NCBI RefSeq assembly: GCF_900176505.1
Contig: NZ_FWYB01000001.1
Location: 655,400-719,399 of the forward strand
Length of the DNA: 64,000 bases
Direction of reading: 5' to 3'
Source of the DNA: Pedobacter nyackensis
GTDB taxonomy: Bacteria; Bacteroidota; Bacteroidia; Sphingobacteriales; Sphingobacteriaceae
How positions within the stretch are numbered: position 1 is the stretch's first letter; the number at the start of each line of letters is the position of its first letter. Shown piece by piece: positions 26,856 to 36,527 of this stretch. A model generated the notes under the pieces. It searched no databases, was not told the DNA's origin, and saw only the letters and a program-made list of their open reading frames with translations. The position numbers were made by a program, and so were the translations under genes.

Positions 26856-27443
26856 TTAATTGAGGAATAGTATAAATATCAGAGATAAGCCCAGTTTGGT
26901 TCTCAAAACTTTAAGGGCTTGCGTTACATGTTTTTCTACTGCTTTTTCAGAGATACCCAATTCAGCTGCAATCTTTCTATTGGTGTAATTTTCATCTCTG
27001 CTCATGTTAAAAACCAGTTTACATTTGGGCGGTAAAGTGTCTATGATTTTACTTAAGCGGTTCTGTAGTTCTTCTAAATCATATTGGTTCCAGTCGTAGT
27101 TTTGGTTTTGGAAATTCTCCAATTCAGCTTCAGTTCCAAGTTGTTGTTCAATAATAGACCTTCTAAAACGTTTAGCTCTTCTTTTAATCACCTGAAATTT
27201 TATAGCTATAGCGAGATAATTCTCGAAATTGACTTTAAGCTGAAAGGTTTCTCTGTTTTTCCAAAGATTTAAAAAGATATCCTGAACGGCTTCTTCAGCT
27301 TCGGCAGGATCATTTAAACGTTTCGAGGCAACAAAGTAAAGTTTACTCCAAAAGCGGTCGTAGATAATTTTAAACACGGTTTCATCCCCATGCCTTAAAA
27401 GGTCTGCCAGTTCCTGATCAGAAAGTGTAACATAGCTTGCCAT
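26856..27443 (-). CDS. ECF RNA polymerase sigma factor (FecI-like, Bacteroidetes type)
   Basis: The 195-aa protein has region 2 at about 25-90 (YDRFWSKLYFVASKRL, AEEAVQDIFLNLWKNRE) and region 4 at about 128-185 (LPPKCKLVFNMSRDENYTNRKIAAELGIS, EKAVEKHVTQALKVLR). A short hydrophobic tail (LSLIFILFLN) ends the protein, as is common in this group. It should direct transcription of the susC-susD-metallohydrolase-DUF4302 run when released by FecR. The gene is first in its cluster, with a divergent spacer of 234 bases before a small plus-strand gene. Confidence 0.92.
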   Translation of the reverse strand: MASYVTLSDQELADLLRHGDETVFKIIYDRFWSKLYFVASKRLNDPAEAEEAVQDIFLNLWKNRETFQLKVNFENYLAIAIKFQVIKRRAKRFRRSIIEQQLGTEAELENFQNQNYDWNQYDLEELQNRLSKIIDTLPPKCKLVFNMSRDENYTNRKIAAELGISEKAVEKHVTQALKVLRTKLGLSLIFILFLN

Positions 27444-27624
27444 TTTTATCCCTAAAAATGCAAGTTTACAGAAATTTAATAGTTTTTTAAAACGAGGATC
27501 AATCTTATACTCAACATTTTGTTATAGTTATATGTTATTCATTTTGAAATGCGGCAGGCATAAATTGTGCTGTATTGTGAAAAATCTATGTCTTATTAAG
27601 GCTAAGATTTGTATCATTGACAAA

Positions 27625-27662
27625 AAAAAATGGCAAGGCTGATTTATGGATAGCCATTTTTT
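27625..27662. terminator. Hairpin upstream of 60-aa gene
   Basis: AAAAAATGGC (27625-27634) and GCCATTTTTT (27653-27662) are perfect inverted arms; GGCT and AGCC can pair inside. It looks like a terminator stem, but no upstream plus-strand gene needs one. It lies 15 bases before the start at 27678, so an attenuator or translational control hairpin is possible. Confidence 0.45.
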
Positions 27663-27677
27663 GTAAAAACACAGACC

Positions 27678-27860
27678 ATGATTAGACTGAATAGTGAAAC
27701 CCCGTCATCCGTATTGCAAGAGGTAAAGAAAGGAGATCTGGTAACGGATACTTTTAGTAAGACCGGGCTGGTTGAAAGTATTGAAACTTCTGATGATGGT
27801 TTATACAGGATTTATACCTTTCATTTGGTGACTGGTCGTACGATTATCATTAAACGATAG
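27678..27860 (+). CDS. Small hypothetical protein (60 aa)
   Basis: A 60-aa ORF preceded by a terminator-like hairpin and followed by a convergent gene 7 bases beyond its stop. The product has a regular beta pattern (KKGDLVTDTFSKTGLVESI, then YRIYTFHLVTGRTIIIKR), resembling a small beta-barrel or SH3-like fold. There is no signal peptide, membrane helix or cysteine. No homologue is recognised. It is supported by filling the gap between two genes and by plausible amphipathic strands, but no strong ribosome-binding site is visible. Confidence 0.55.
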   Translation: MIRLNSETPSSVLQEVKKGDLVTDTFSKTGLVESIETSDDGLYRIYTFHLVTGRTIIIKR

Positions 27861-27867
27861 GATTAAC

Positions 27868-28965
27868 TTAAACCACCCATTTATCACATTTCGCTAAAAA
27901 CAACGGGTCTGCATCCGCCCCGATTCCAGGTGTATCAGGAACATCCAGGAAATAGCCATTATAAGTCGGCCCACCTATAACCGGGTCAACCAGATGGCCT
28001 AATAAGCAGGTGTCCAGGTCAAAGAATATAATATTGGGACAGGATAACGCGAAATGAAGATTGGCACTTACGGCAATCCGGCTTTCCAGCATACCGCCAA
28101 TCATACATTTAGTGCCTGTTTGTAAAGCAATTTCATGAATTTTCTGCGCCTCCAGAATTCCTCCTGATTTGGAGAATTTGATATTCAGGTACTCGCAGGA
28201 TTTACTATTGATCAGTTTCCTGGCGTCATGGTGGTTATAACAACTCTCATCCGCCATGATCTTAATTGTTGAATTTAATTGCAACTCGGGAAGGTAGTCG
28301 TCGTACCAGGTACGCATGGGCTGCTCACAGAATTGGATGTTATAAGCTGCGAGCTCACCAAGTACAAAAAGAGCATCGTCAAAGCTCCATCCCTGGTTAG
28401 CATCCAATCGTAAAATTATATCCCCGCCAATTGCTGCTCTGATCTGTTTTACCCGTTCAATATCGCTATGTATTTCTTTACCCAGTTTTATTTTTATAAT
28501 CCTGCAGCCCATGTTTTTGTATTTCAAGGCTAAAGCAGCCATGTTTTCCGGACTGCCAATACCAATCGTCATGTCGGTTTCAACAGTACGCTTTTGTCCC
28601 CCTAAAAACTTGTACAGGGGCAATCCTGCATGCTTTGCCGAAATGTCGAACAAGGCCATGTCAAAAGCACTCTTAATCGTGCTATTGTGCGCAGCATAGC
28701 CCAACAGGTCGTTCATCCTTTCTGGAATATCCAATGGATCTCTATGTTGCAGTATAGTCGCGAAATCTTTAGCCATGGCTAAACATGTTTCCTGGCTTTC
28801 ACCAACAATCATTGGAAATGCAGAGCATTCGCCCACGCCATAAATTCCCGTATCTGTATATATTCTTATCAACACATTTTGTGCAAAATGCATTGTTCCT
28901 GTAGCAATCACAAATGGTTCAATCGGAATGCTAAAACGGTAAATCTCAGTATGGGTAATTTTCAT
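27868..28965 (-). CDS. Dipeptide epimerase (L-Ala-D/L-Glu epimerase type, enolase superfamily)
   Basis: This 365-aa enolase-superfamily member has the KxK acid/base pair at 158-160 (IIKIKLG), metal ligands Asp188 (RLDANQGW), Glu214 (FCEQP) and Asp239 (MADES), and a second catalytic Lys at 263 (NIKFSKSGG). The DxD motif near 316-318 (FFDLDTC) is the one that grips the free amino group of a dipeptide, which separates dipeptide epimerases from muconate lactonising enzymes. The likely role is epimerising L-Ala-D-Glu from recycled murein peptides. It stands alone and is divergent from the DUF255 gene. No peptide transporter is adjacent. Confidence 0.85.
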   Translation of the reverse strand: MKITHTEIYRFSIPIEPFVIATGTMHFAQNVLIRIYTDTGIYGVGECSAFPMIVGESQETCLAMAKDFATILQHRDPLDIPERMNDLLGYAAHNSTIKSAFDMALFDISAKHAGLPLYKFLGGQKRTVETDMTIGIGSPENMAALALKYKNMGCRIIKIKLGKEIHSDIERVKQIRAAIGGDIILRLDANQGWSFDDALFVLGELAAYNIQFCEQPMRTWYDDYLPELQLNSTIKIMADESCYNHHDARKLINSKSCEYLNIKFSKSGGILEAQKIHEIALQTGTKCMIGGMLESRIAVSANLHFALSCPNIIFFDLDTCLLGHLVDPVIGGPTYNGYFLDVPDTPGIGADADPLFLAKCDKWVV

Positions 28966-29059
28966 AGTCTGGCATTTTTATCTAAAATAGAAAAACAAAA
29001 CTTAAATGGAAGCAGGATTGTATATAATTTATAGCTTTATGGTTTTAATTTCATAGCTC

Positions 29060-31084
29060 ATGTCTCACGTAAATCAAGAACCCAATAATTTAATTAAAGC
29101 ATCCTCACCTTACTTATTACAGCATGCTTATAACCCGGTAAACTGGTATGAATGGGGGGAGGAAGCCTTACAGAAGGCCAGAAATGAGAATAAACTGATA
29201 TTGGTAAGTATTGGTTATTCCGCATGCCACTGGTGTCATGTGATGGAGCGTGAAAGCTTCGAAAATCATGAGGTCGCAGAGGTAATGAACCGCGATTATG
29301 TTTGCATCAAAGTGGACAGAGAAGAACGCCCTGATATCGATCAGATTTATATGCTGGCGATACAATTGATGACGGGGAGCGGAGGCTGGCCTTTAAACTG
29401 TATCTGTTTACCAGATCAGCGACCTATATATGGAGGTACTTACTTTAAAAAGGAAGATTGGATCAATGTATTGTCGAGCGTGGCAAATATGTGGACCAAT
29501 GAGCCTGATAAGGCCAGGCAATATGCCGATAGGTTAACTGATGGCATCAAAAACGCAGAGAAAATTATCCCCAATATAAAAGTTGATGAATATACCAGAA
29601 CGCATTTAACGGAAATTATTGAGCCCTGGAAACGATATTTTGATATGTCGGAGGGGGGATATAACCGTGCACCAAAGTTCCCATTACCAAATAACTGGCA
29701 GTTTATGCTGCGCTATAGTCACCTGATGGAAGATGATGGTACGCATGTTTCGGCCCTGTTAACCCTCGAAAAAATGGCTATGGGTGGTATTTACGACCAT
29801 ATAGGTGGTGGCTTTGCCCGTTATTCTGTAGATGGAGAATGGCATGTGCCACATTTCGAGAAGATGTTGTACGACAATGGACAATTGATCAGCTTATATG
29901 CGGAGGCGCATCAGTATTCGAGATCGATGCTGTTCAAAGATGTTGCCGAAGAAACGATAACCTGGCTTGAAAGGGAAATGACATCGCCCGAAGGCTTGTT
30001 CTATTCTGCACTGGATGCCGATAGCGAAGGTGTAGAAGGTAAGTTTTACGTTTGGGATCAAACTGAATTTGATGCTGTACTTGGTGATGATGCTGATTTA
30101 TTGGCAGATTATTTCAATGTAACCGAAGAAGGAAACTGGGAAGAGGAGCAGACAAACATTCTGCTGCGGAAGTTTTCGGAAGAGGAATACGCCGTAGTTA
30201 AAGGGGTGAGCATTATCAGTTTAATCGAGAAAGTTAAGGCCGCTAAAGTTAAATTGCTACAGGAACGTAGCAAGAGAGTACGACCAGGGCTGGATGATAA
30301 ATGTTTAACCGCATGGAATGCCATGGCCATAAAAGGCCTGGCAGAAAGCGCGGGGATATTTGAAAACCCCCATTATTACCACCTTGCTAAAAAGGCTGCG
30401 GATTTTATATTGAGTAATTTAAATACACCAGATGGAGGGTTGTACCGCAATTATAAAAGTGGTAAAGCCAGCATTCCCGGCTTTTTAGATGACTACGCTT
30501 TCTTTATCGAGGCCTTGATCACCTTGTATCAATATGATTTTGATGAAAAATGGTTGCTTGAAGCCAAACGCCTAGTGGATTATGTATTGACCAACTTTGA
30601 GGATGCAGACAGTCCGATGTTATTTTATACGGCCGGTAATGGGGAAGCATTAATCGCCCGGAAGCATGAAATTATGGATAATGTAATCCCATCATCTAAT
30701 TCTGCAATGGCACAAAACCTGCACAAACTGGGACTGTTATTTGATGATGATCGTTACATCTTGAAGGCAGAAGGTATGCTGGCATCAGTTCTGCCACAAA
30801 TTAAGACTTACGGCTCTGCTTATTCCAACTGGGCCATACAGGTTTTGGAGGAAGTTTTTGGTATAAATGAAGTAGCATTAACGGGCAAAAATGTTGAAAA
30901 AGTGAAAAAAGAGTTCAATAAACACTATGTTCCTAATAAAATTACACTTGGAGGAACAAATTCTGAACTTCCTTTGTTAAAAGATAAGCAAAGCCAAGAA
31001 ACAAAAATCTATATTTGCCGAAATAAAGTATGCCAGTTGCCGGTAACAACGGTTGATGAAGCATTAATATTGATAACTAAATAA
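29060..31084 (+). CDS. DUF255/YyaL thioredoxin-domain protein
   Basis: The 674-aa cytoplasmic protein has an N-terminal thioredoxin-like domain (about 1-165). Its CHWC motif is at 56-59 within [18 protein letters not shown], the hallmark of the DUF255/spermatogenesis-associated protein 20 family. The rest is an (alpha/alpha) toroid, with [20 protein letters not shown] and [12 protein letters not shown] near 235-280 and [21 protein letters not shown] near 410. The molecular function of the family is unknown; the toroid suggests an epimerase or hydrolase-like site. It is followed after 7 bases by a SlyD gene, so the two probably form an operon. Confidence 0.9.
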   Translation: MSHVNQEPNNLIKASSPYLLQHAYNPVNWYEWGEEALQKARNENKLILVSIGYSACHWCHVMERESFENHEVAEVMNRDYVCIKVDREERPDIDQIYMLAIQLMTGSGGWPLNCICLPDQRPIYGGTYFKKEDWINVLSSVANMWTNEPDKARQYADRLTDGIKNAEKIIPNIKVDEYTRTHLTEIIEPWKRYFDMSEGGYNRAPKFPLPNNWQFMLRYSHLMEDDGTHVSALLTLEKMAMGGIYDHIGGGFARYSVDGEWHVPHFEKMLYDNGQLISLYAEAHQYSRSMLFKDVAEETITWLEREMTSPEGLFYSALDADSEGVEGKFYVWDQTEFDAVLGDDADLLADYFNVTEEGNWEEEQTNILLRKFSEEEYAVVKGVSIISLIEKVKAAKVKLLQERSKRVRPGLDDKCLTAWNAMAIKGLAESAGIFENPHYYHLAKKAADFILSNLNTPDGGLYRNYKSGKASIPGFLDDYAFFIEALITLYQYDFDEKWLLEAKRLVDYVLTNFEDADSPMLFYTAGNGEALIARKHEIMDNVIPSSNSAMAQNLHKLGLLFDDDRYILKAEGMLASVLPQIKTYGSAYSNWAIQVLEEVFGINEVALTGKNVEKVKKEFNKHYVPNKITLGGTNSELPLLKDKQSQETKIYICRNKVCQLPVTTVDEALILITK

Positions 31085-31091
31085 CATTATA

Positions 31092-31592
31092 ATGAGTATT
31101 AAACCCAATACAGTGGTTTCATTAACGTACGAATTGCATACGACTAATGAAGAAGGACAACAAGTTTTTGTAGAAAAAACGGATAAAGAAAATCCATTAG
31201 TTTTTTTATACGGTACAGGAATGATGTTACCAAAATTTGAAGAGCATTTAGCTGGTTTGAAAGTTGGTGATTCGTATGGTTTCGAACTTTCTGCTGCAGA
31301 TGGTTACGGAGAAATCGATCCGGGAGCATTTGCTGACTTACCTGTCGATATGTTTAAGGAAGCAGGTTTGCCGGCTGTTGGTGATGTAATTCCTTTGCAA
31401 GATAACCAGGGTAACCACTTCAGAGCAGGTGTTACAGCTATTCATGAGGATGTTGTTAATGTAGATTTAAACCATCCAATGGCTGGTAAAGACTTGATCT
31501 TTGCAGGTGAAATTTTAGCAGTACGTGAAGCTACTCAGGAAGAGTTAGCTCATGGACATGCACACGGAGCTGATGGTCATTCAGGCCACTAG
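31092..31592 (+). CDS. slyD: SlyD-like FKBP-type peptidyl-prolyl isomerase
   Basis: The 166-aa protein has the split FKBP domain of SlyD: VVSLTYELHTTNEEG at the N-terminus, FLYGTGMMLPKFEEHLAGLKVGDS (about 38-61), the insert-in-flap chaperone domain (about 68-125), and DLIFAGEILAVREAT. The tail is His-rich (GHAHGADGHSGH), suited to binding nickel or zinc. It catalyses proline isomerisation and acts as a holdase and metallochaperone. It follows the DUF255 gene by 7 bases and is convergent with a Fur-family gene (4 bases between stops) that heads a likely zinc regulon. Confidence 0.88.
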   Translation: MSIKPNTVVSLTYELHTTNEEGQQVFVEKTDKENPLVFLYGTGMMLPKFEEHLAGLKVGDSYGFELSAADGYGEIDPGAFADLPVDMFKEAGLPAVGDVIPLQDNQGNHFRAGVTAIHEDVVNVDLNHPMAGKDLIFAGEILAVREATQEELAHGHAHGADGHSGH

Positions 31593-31595
31593 TCA

Positions 31596-32015
31596 TTAAA
31601 TATTATTACATTTCTCGCAAATGCCGTAGGCTGTAGAGCTTACGGTTTTTGCAAGAAATCCTTTAGGCATCTTAATTCTGGGAACTTCCACCTCCAGACA
31701 ATATATTTTAAAGCATTTTGTACAGTTAAAATGTACATGTTCATCATGGTGATGATCTTCAGAGCATGAAGAAGAGCAAATGGCGTAATTAGCAGTTCCA
31801 TTCATGTCCATAATCCTGTGTAGGATCCCTTTCTCCTGATAAGTATTCAATATCCGGTATAATGTTACCCGATCGATCTCCTTGCCTAGTTTTTTCTCCA
31901 GGTCAGGCTGCGAAATGGCTACAGTATCCAAAGCAATCTCTTCCAAAACACGTACCCTTTGTTTGGTGTGCTTTAAATCATGTTCTTTTAGGATGCTTAC
32001 CGGATCAATCTTCAT
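31596..32015 (-). CDS. Fur-family metalloregulator (Zur-like by context)
   Basis: The 139-aa protein has a winged-helix N-terminus (LKHTKQRVRVLEEIAL, VTLYRILNTYQEKGILHRI) and a C-terminal metal-sensing and dimerisation domain. This has a His-rich patch (EDHHHDEHVHFNC) and paired Cys motifs CTKC and CEKC for a structural zinc. Whether it senses zinc, iron or peroxide cannot be settled by motif. Zinc is favoured by its position as the last gene of an ABC operon with a His-rich permease. It follows the preceding gene by 2 bases and probably autoregulates through the 33-bp palindrome at 34509-34541. Confidence 0.85.
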   Translation of the reverse strand: MKIDPVSILKEHDLKHTKQRVRVLEEIALDTVAISQPDLEKKLGKEIDRVTLYRILNTYQEKGILHRIMDMNGTANYAICSSSCSEDHHHDEHVHFNCTKCFKIYCLEVEVPRIKMPKGFLAKTVSSTAYGICEKCNNI

Positions 32016-32017
32016 AT

Positions 32018-32461
32018 CTATATTATTTTAGCACCTGTTAATGCAATTGGTGGATTATCCATCGCATTGCCTGGGTTTAGTTTCAACGTACCTTTAACGG
32101 TTACGGTTTTGTAAGTAAACTTGATGGGTTCGGCCATCTCTACCAGCACCATGATTGGAACCCCGTTTTTCCCACAGTAAAAACATTGGTTGATAGGTAA
32201 GGTTGATAACATGAACTTTGTTTGTTTCATGCCGTCTTTAATCGGCACAATATAACCTTCCAATTCAAATTGCTTATTGGCGTATTTTTTAATCTGCGGG
32301 GTAAAAATAGCCTGCATCTCTGTGTCTTTAACAATTTTAAAGTCTACACCGCCTACAATATCCCAGTTATCTGAATTGATCTGATCGTTTGGATTGTGCT
32401 GTGCCTTAACCGCAAAGCCTGTAAACAGTAAAACAACCAATATCATTCTCTTTATCATCAT
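32018..32461 (-). CDS. Small periplasmic protein of a zinc-type ABC operon (DUF3299-like)
   Basis: The 147-aa protein has a signal peptide (about 1-20, FAVKAQ). The mature part has ANKQFELEGYIVPI, NQCFYCGKNGVPIMVLVEM and TVTVKGTLKLN, a beta-rich OB-like layout with a CxxC (CFYC) motif. It reminds me of the DUF3299 proteins that accompany ABC systems under Zur control in other bacteria. That match is from memory. The CxxC could bind metal. It is flanked by the permease (13 bases) and the Fur-family gene (2 bases), all on one strand. Confidence 0.65.
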   Translation of the reverse strand: MMIKRMILVVLLFTGFAVKAQHNPNDQINSDNWDIVGGVDFKIVKDTEMQAIFTPQIKKYANKQFELEGYIVPIKDGMKQTKFMLSTLPINQCFYCGKNGVPIMVLVEMAEPIKFTYKTVTVKGTLKLNPGNAMDNPPIALTGAKII

Positions 32462-32474
32462 ATGATCTTTTTAT

Positions 32475-33728
32475 CTAGTTTTTAGCTAATATCTTCGAAA
32501 TGTTTGACCTGTAAGCATGTATTGCAGGTATTATAGCTGCAAATATACCAATCGCTAAGCCCGCAACAAACAGGTATATTTCATCGTAAAGTAAAACAAA
32601 ACCGGTTAATTGTGCCTGACCGCTTTCCTGGTTACTTCCAATGAATTCCAATATTAAATGCCCTAAAAGTACCCCAATTACCGTACCAGCCAAAGTAAGC
32701 ATTATTCCTTCTGCAATCACAATCATAAATAGCTTTGTTCTGGATGCCCCTAATGTACGCATAATGGCCAGATCGTAATTGCGTTCTTTTAATGAATTGT
32801 ATAGGTTTACAAATACACTAATGGCAGCTATCAGCATGATGAGTACAGCAAACCATTGAAGCGTGTCGACGCCTATGCCAATTAATGAAAATAAACGTGT
32901 ACTTTCCTGTGCCGGAGAGGCTGCCTGCATGTTTGTAGTTTCATTCACAAGTCTTGGGAACATGGCCACCGACATAGGCGAGCGGTATTGAATCAGTAAA
33001 GAGGTCAGCTCGCGCGATTCTTCATTTGCCTGAACTTCGGTAGGTGCTTTGTGATCATGGCCCTCGTGGTCCTCATGATTATGTTTTTCTGCTTCATGAT
33101 CATGATCTTCATGTTCATCGTGCATTTTCCAAACACTGGCCACATTGGTCAGGATCAGGTTGTCGGCCACATTTCCTTGCGGTTCAAGAATTCCTGAAAC
33201 CACGTATTCATGGTTTTTATGCACATCAGCATTATCGGTTAATCCATGTGCACCGTAAAATTTATCACCTACTTTTAAGTTCTGCGTTTTGGCTACAGCA
33301 GCACCTATGGTTGTTTCGAAATCTTTTTCCCAGAATTTTCCCTGAGCAGCTTTTAACTTGTAAAGTGTTATAAAATTAGTATCTGTACCAACAATGCGTA
33401 ATCCATTGTAATTATCACCCAGTGCCAATGGTACCGCACGCTTTACAAAGGGGCTTCTCGCAAGCTCCATTGCTTCTTTTAGGGGAATGTTGCCCGTAGG
33501 GAAGTCAATGTAGTATATGCTACTTAAAATCAGTTGTAGGGGACTTCCTTTGGCGCCCACAACCAGGTCAATGTCTTTTGAGTTGTTTTCCAGTTTTTCA
33601 CTGATCTGATTTGATGCCAGGAGCAGGATGGTCAAAATTCCTGTGCCGAAAGCAATCAGCATCATGTTTAGTGCAGCAGATAGGGGTTTAGACCATAAGC
33701 TTTTCCAGCTTATTTTTAATGGACTCAT
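32475..33728 (-). CDS. MacB/FtsX-type ABC permease with His-rich periplasmic loop
   Basis: The 417-aa permease has one N-terminal membrane helix (about 19-38), a large periplasmic domain (about 45-280) and three C-terminal helices (about 285-305, 333-360, 380-405), the MacB/LolC topology. YDLAIMRTLGASRTKLF is the coupling segment. Residues 203-226 are a His/Asp/Glu tract with nine histidines (bases about 33051-33122), strongly suggesting zinc or nickel binding in the periplasm. Its start overlaps the ATPase stop by 4 bases (ATGA), a mark of translational coupling. Such permeases move substrate by transmitting force through the periplasm rather than through a channel. Confidence 0.85.
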   Translation of the reverse strand: MSPLKISWKSLWSKPLSAALNMMLIAFGTGILTILLLASNQISEKLENNSKDIDLVVGAKGSPLQLILSSIYYIDFPTGNIPLKEAMELARSPFVKRAVPLALGDNYNGLRIVGTDTNFITLYKLKAAQGKFWEKDFETTIGAAVAKTQNLKVGDKFYGAHGLTDNADVHKNHEYVVSGILEPQGNVADNLILTNVASVWKMHDEHEDHDHEAEKHNHEDHEGHDHKAPTEVQANEESRELTSLLIQYRSPMSVAMFPRLVNETTNMQAASPAQESTRLFSLIGIGVDTLQWFAVLIMLIAAISVFVNLYNSLKERNYDLAIMRTLGASRTKLFMIVIAEGIMLTLAGTVIGVLLGHLILEFIGSNQESGQAQLTGFVLLYDEIYLFVAGLAIGIFAAIIPAIHAYRSNISKILAKN

Positions 33729-34354
33729 GATAATGCGTAAGTATTGGTAAATGCGTCTTTAACTCTTTTGTCATGGGTAGCTACCACTAGTGTAGCCTGG
33801 TTGATGCCTGATTGCTGAAGCAAAAGTTCTAATACCGCGGTTGCGTTCTTATCATCCAGACTGGAAGTCGGCTCATCAGCTATCAGCAGGGCAGGTTTGT
33901 TGATCACCGCCCGCGCAATAGAAACGCGTTGCAGTTGCCCCTGACTAAGCTCATTTGGGTAGGATTTTTTCTTGTCGGCGATACCTAGTGAGGTTAAAAC
34001 TTCATTTACCCTGTTCAGATTCGTTGGCAGTCCGGCTAAACTTTGTGCCAGTACCAAATTATCTGATATGTTTAAACTCTTAATCAAATGCGGACGCTGA
34101 AAGATAATTCCCACATTACGACCTCTAAACTGATCCAGTTCTTTAGCTGATAAATTATAAATAGAGGTCTCATTGATCTGCACATCTCCTGCTGAAGGCT
34201 TAAGTATACCTGTTAGTATATGCAGTAGGGTCGTCTTTCCACTGCCTGATTCACCCAATAGCAACCATTGATCGCCATTATTGATCTGCCAGTCTTTAAA
34301 CGCAATGCGAAGCCCACCAGGATACTGGTGGGAAACGGATTTTAATGAAATCAT
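33725..34354 (-). CDS. ABC transporter ATP-binding protein (LolD/MacB type)
   Basis: The 209-aa ATPase has Walker A GESGSGKTT (about 34-42), signature LSQGQLQRVSIARA (about 134-147), Walker B LLIADEPTSSLD (about 155-166) and an ATHDKR switch His near the C-terminus. The size and sequence fit the MacB/LolD group that pairs with FtsX-like permeases. It overlaps the permease gene by 4 bases and follows a 42-aa lipoprotein gene by 4 bases, so it belongs to the putative zinc operon. Confidence 0.9.
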   Translation of the reverse strand: MISLKSVSHQYPGGLRIAFKDWQINNGDQWLLLGESGSGKTTLLHILTGILKPSAGDVQINETSIYNLSAKELDQFRGRNVGIIFQRPHLIKSLNISDNLVLAQSLAGLPTNLNRVNEVLTSLGIADKKKSYPNELSQGQLQRVSIARAVINKPALLIADEPTSSLDDKNATAVLELLLQQSGINQATLVVATHDKRVKDAFTNTYALS

Positions 34355-34358
34355 AAAG

Positions 34359-34487
34359 CTATTTACTTAAATGGCTGGTTGTACACTTTACAGCATGCTT
34401 TGTGCCATCTACCTTACCATGCTTACAACCTGGGTTGATCATGCTTACAAATAATAAAAATGCGCCTACTAATAATTTTCTGTTCAT
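34359..34487 (-). CDS. Micro-lipoprotein with Cys/His residues (42 aa)
   Basis: This gene is short and easily missed. It runs from the ATG at 34487 to TAG at 34359 on the minus strand. The first about 18 residues (MNRKLLVGAFLLFVSMIN) form a signal peptide, followed by a PGC lipobox with Cys20. The mature peptide of 23 residues contains Cys20 (lipid-modified), His22, His31, Cys35 and His39, plus several Lys. Such a density of Cys/His suggests metal binding. It starts the operon directly behind a 33-bp palindrome and a -7 box and is followed by the ABC ATPase after 4 bases. No homologue is recognised. Confidence 0.62.
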   Translation of the reverse strand: MNRKLLVGAFLLFVSMINPGCKHGKVDGTKHAVKCTTSHLSK

Positions 34488-34504
34488 ACGATTTGTGTTG
34501 TACA

Positions 34505-34512
34505 CAAAAATA
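34505..34512 (-). promoter_or_regulatory. -7 box of the zinc-type operon
   Basis: Read on the minus strand, TATTTTTG matches TAnnTTTG and ends 17 bases before the ATG at 34487. It overlaps the edge of the large palindrome, so a repressor bound there would block RNA polymerase. Confidence 0.6.
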
Positions 34513-34541
34513 GTATATGCAATTTAATTGCATATACTATT
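34509..34541. promoter_or_regulatory. 33-bp palindromic operator, probable Fur-family site
   Basis: Two perfect 15-bp arms (34509-34523 and 34527-34541) flank the 3-base centre TTA; the core is TATATGCAAT with its complement. Size, AT-richness and position over a -7 box fit a Fur/Zur-type operator. The Fur-family gene at 31596-32015 closes the same operon and is the natural candidate regulator. Confidence 0.7.
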
Positions 34542-34572
34542 CGTGTAAAGTATTTGCTACTACTGGCAAAAT

Positions 34573-34604
34573 AAAAAGGGAGATCTGCTCAGATCCCCCT
34601 TTTA
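34573..34604. terminator. Bidirectional terminator between ABC-F gene and zinc-type operon
   Basis: AAAAAGGG at the left and CCCTTTTT at the right enclose a GATCT/AGATC stem with one A-C mismatch. T-runs occur on both strands. It insulates the ABC-F gene (minus) from the operon promoter next to it. Confidence 0.65.
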
Positions 34605-34695
34605 TAACTTTTAAAATAATTTTTCTACTATGCTCCATGCTATTAAACACCATGCAGGTTGTGTAGTGTTGACAACAAAATATGCCTTCTACGAA

Positions 34696-34748
34696 CAGAC
34701 CTGGGAAGATTTGCCCATCTTAGCGAAGCGGGCAAAGATTCCAGTCTG
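34696..34748. repeat. Long imperfect hairpin after the ABC-F gene
   Basis: CAGACCTGGGAAGATTTGCC followed by C (34696-34716) pairs with 34730-34748 over about 18 positions with a few bulges; the loop is about 13 bases. It starts 14 bases after the ABC-F stop on the minus strand. No T-run follows, so an mRNA 3' stabiliser or a repetitive extragenic palindrome is as likely as a terminator. Confidence 0.5.
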
Positions 34749-34762
34749 TGAGCTAGAATGGC

Positions 34763-36487
<1,725 letters not shown>

Positions 36488-36527
36488 TCAACTAATCTTA
36501 TGAAGAAATTGAACTAAACGTAATCAC

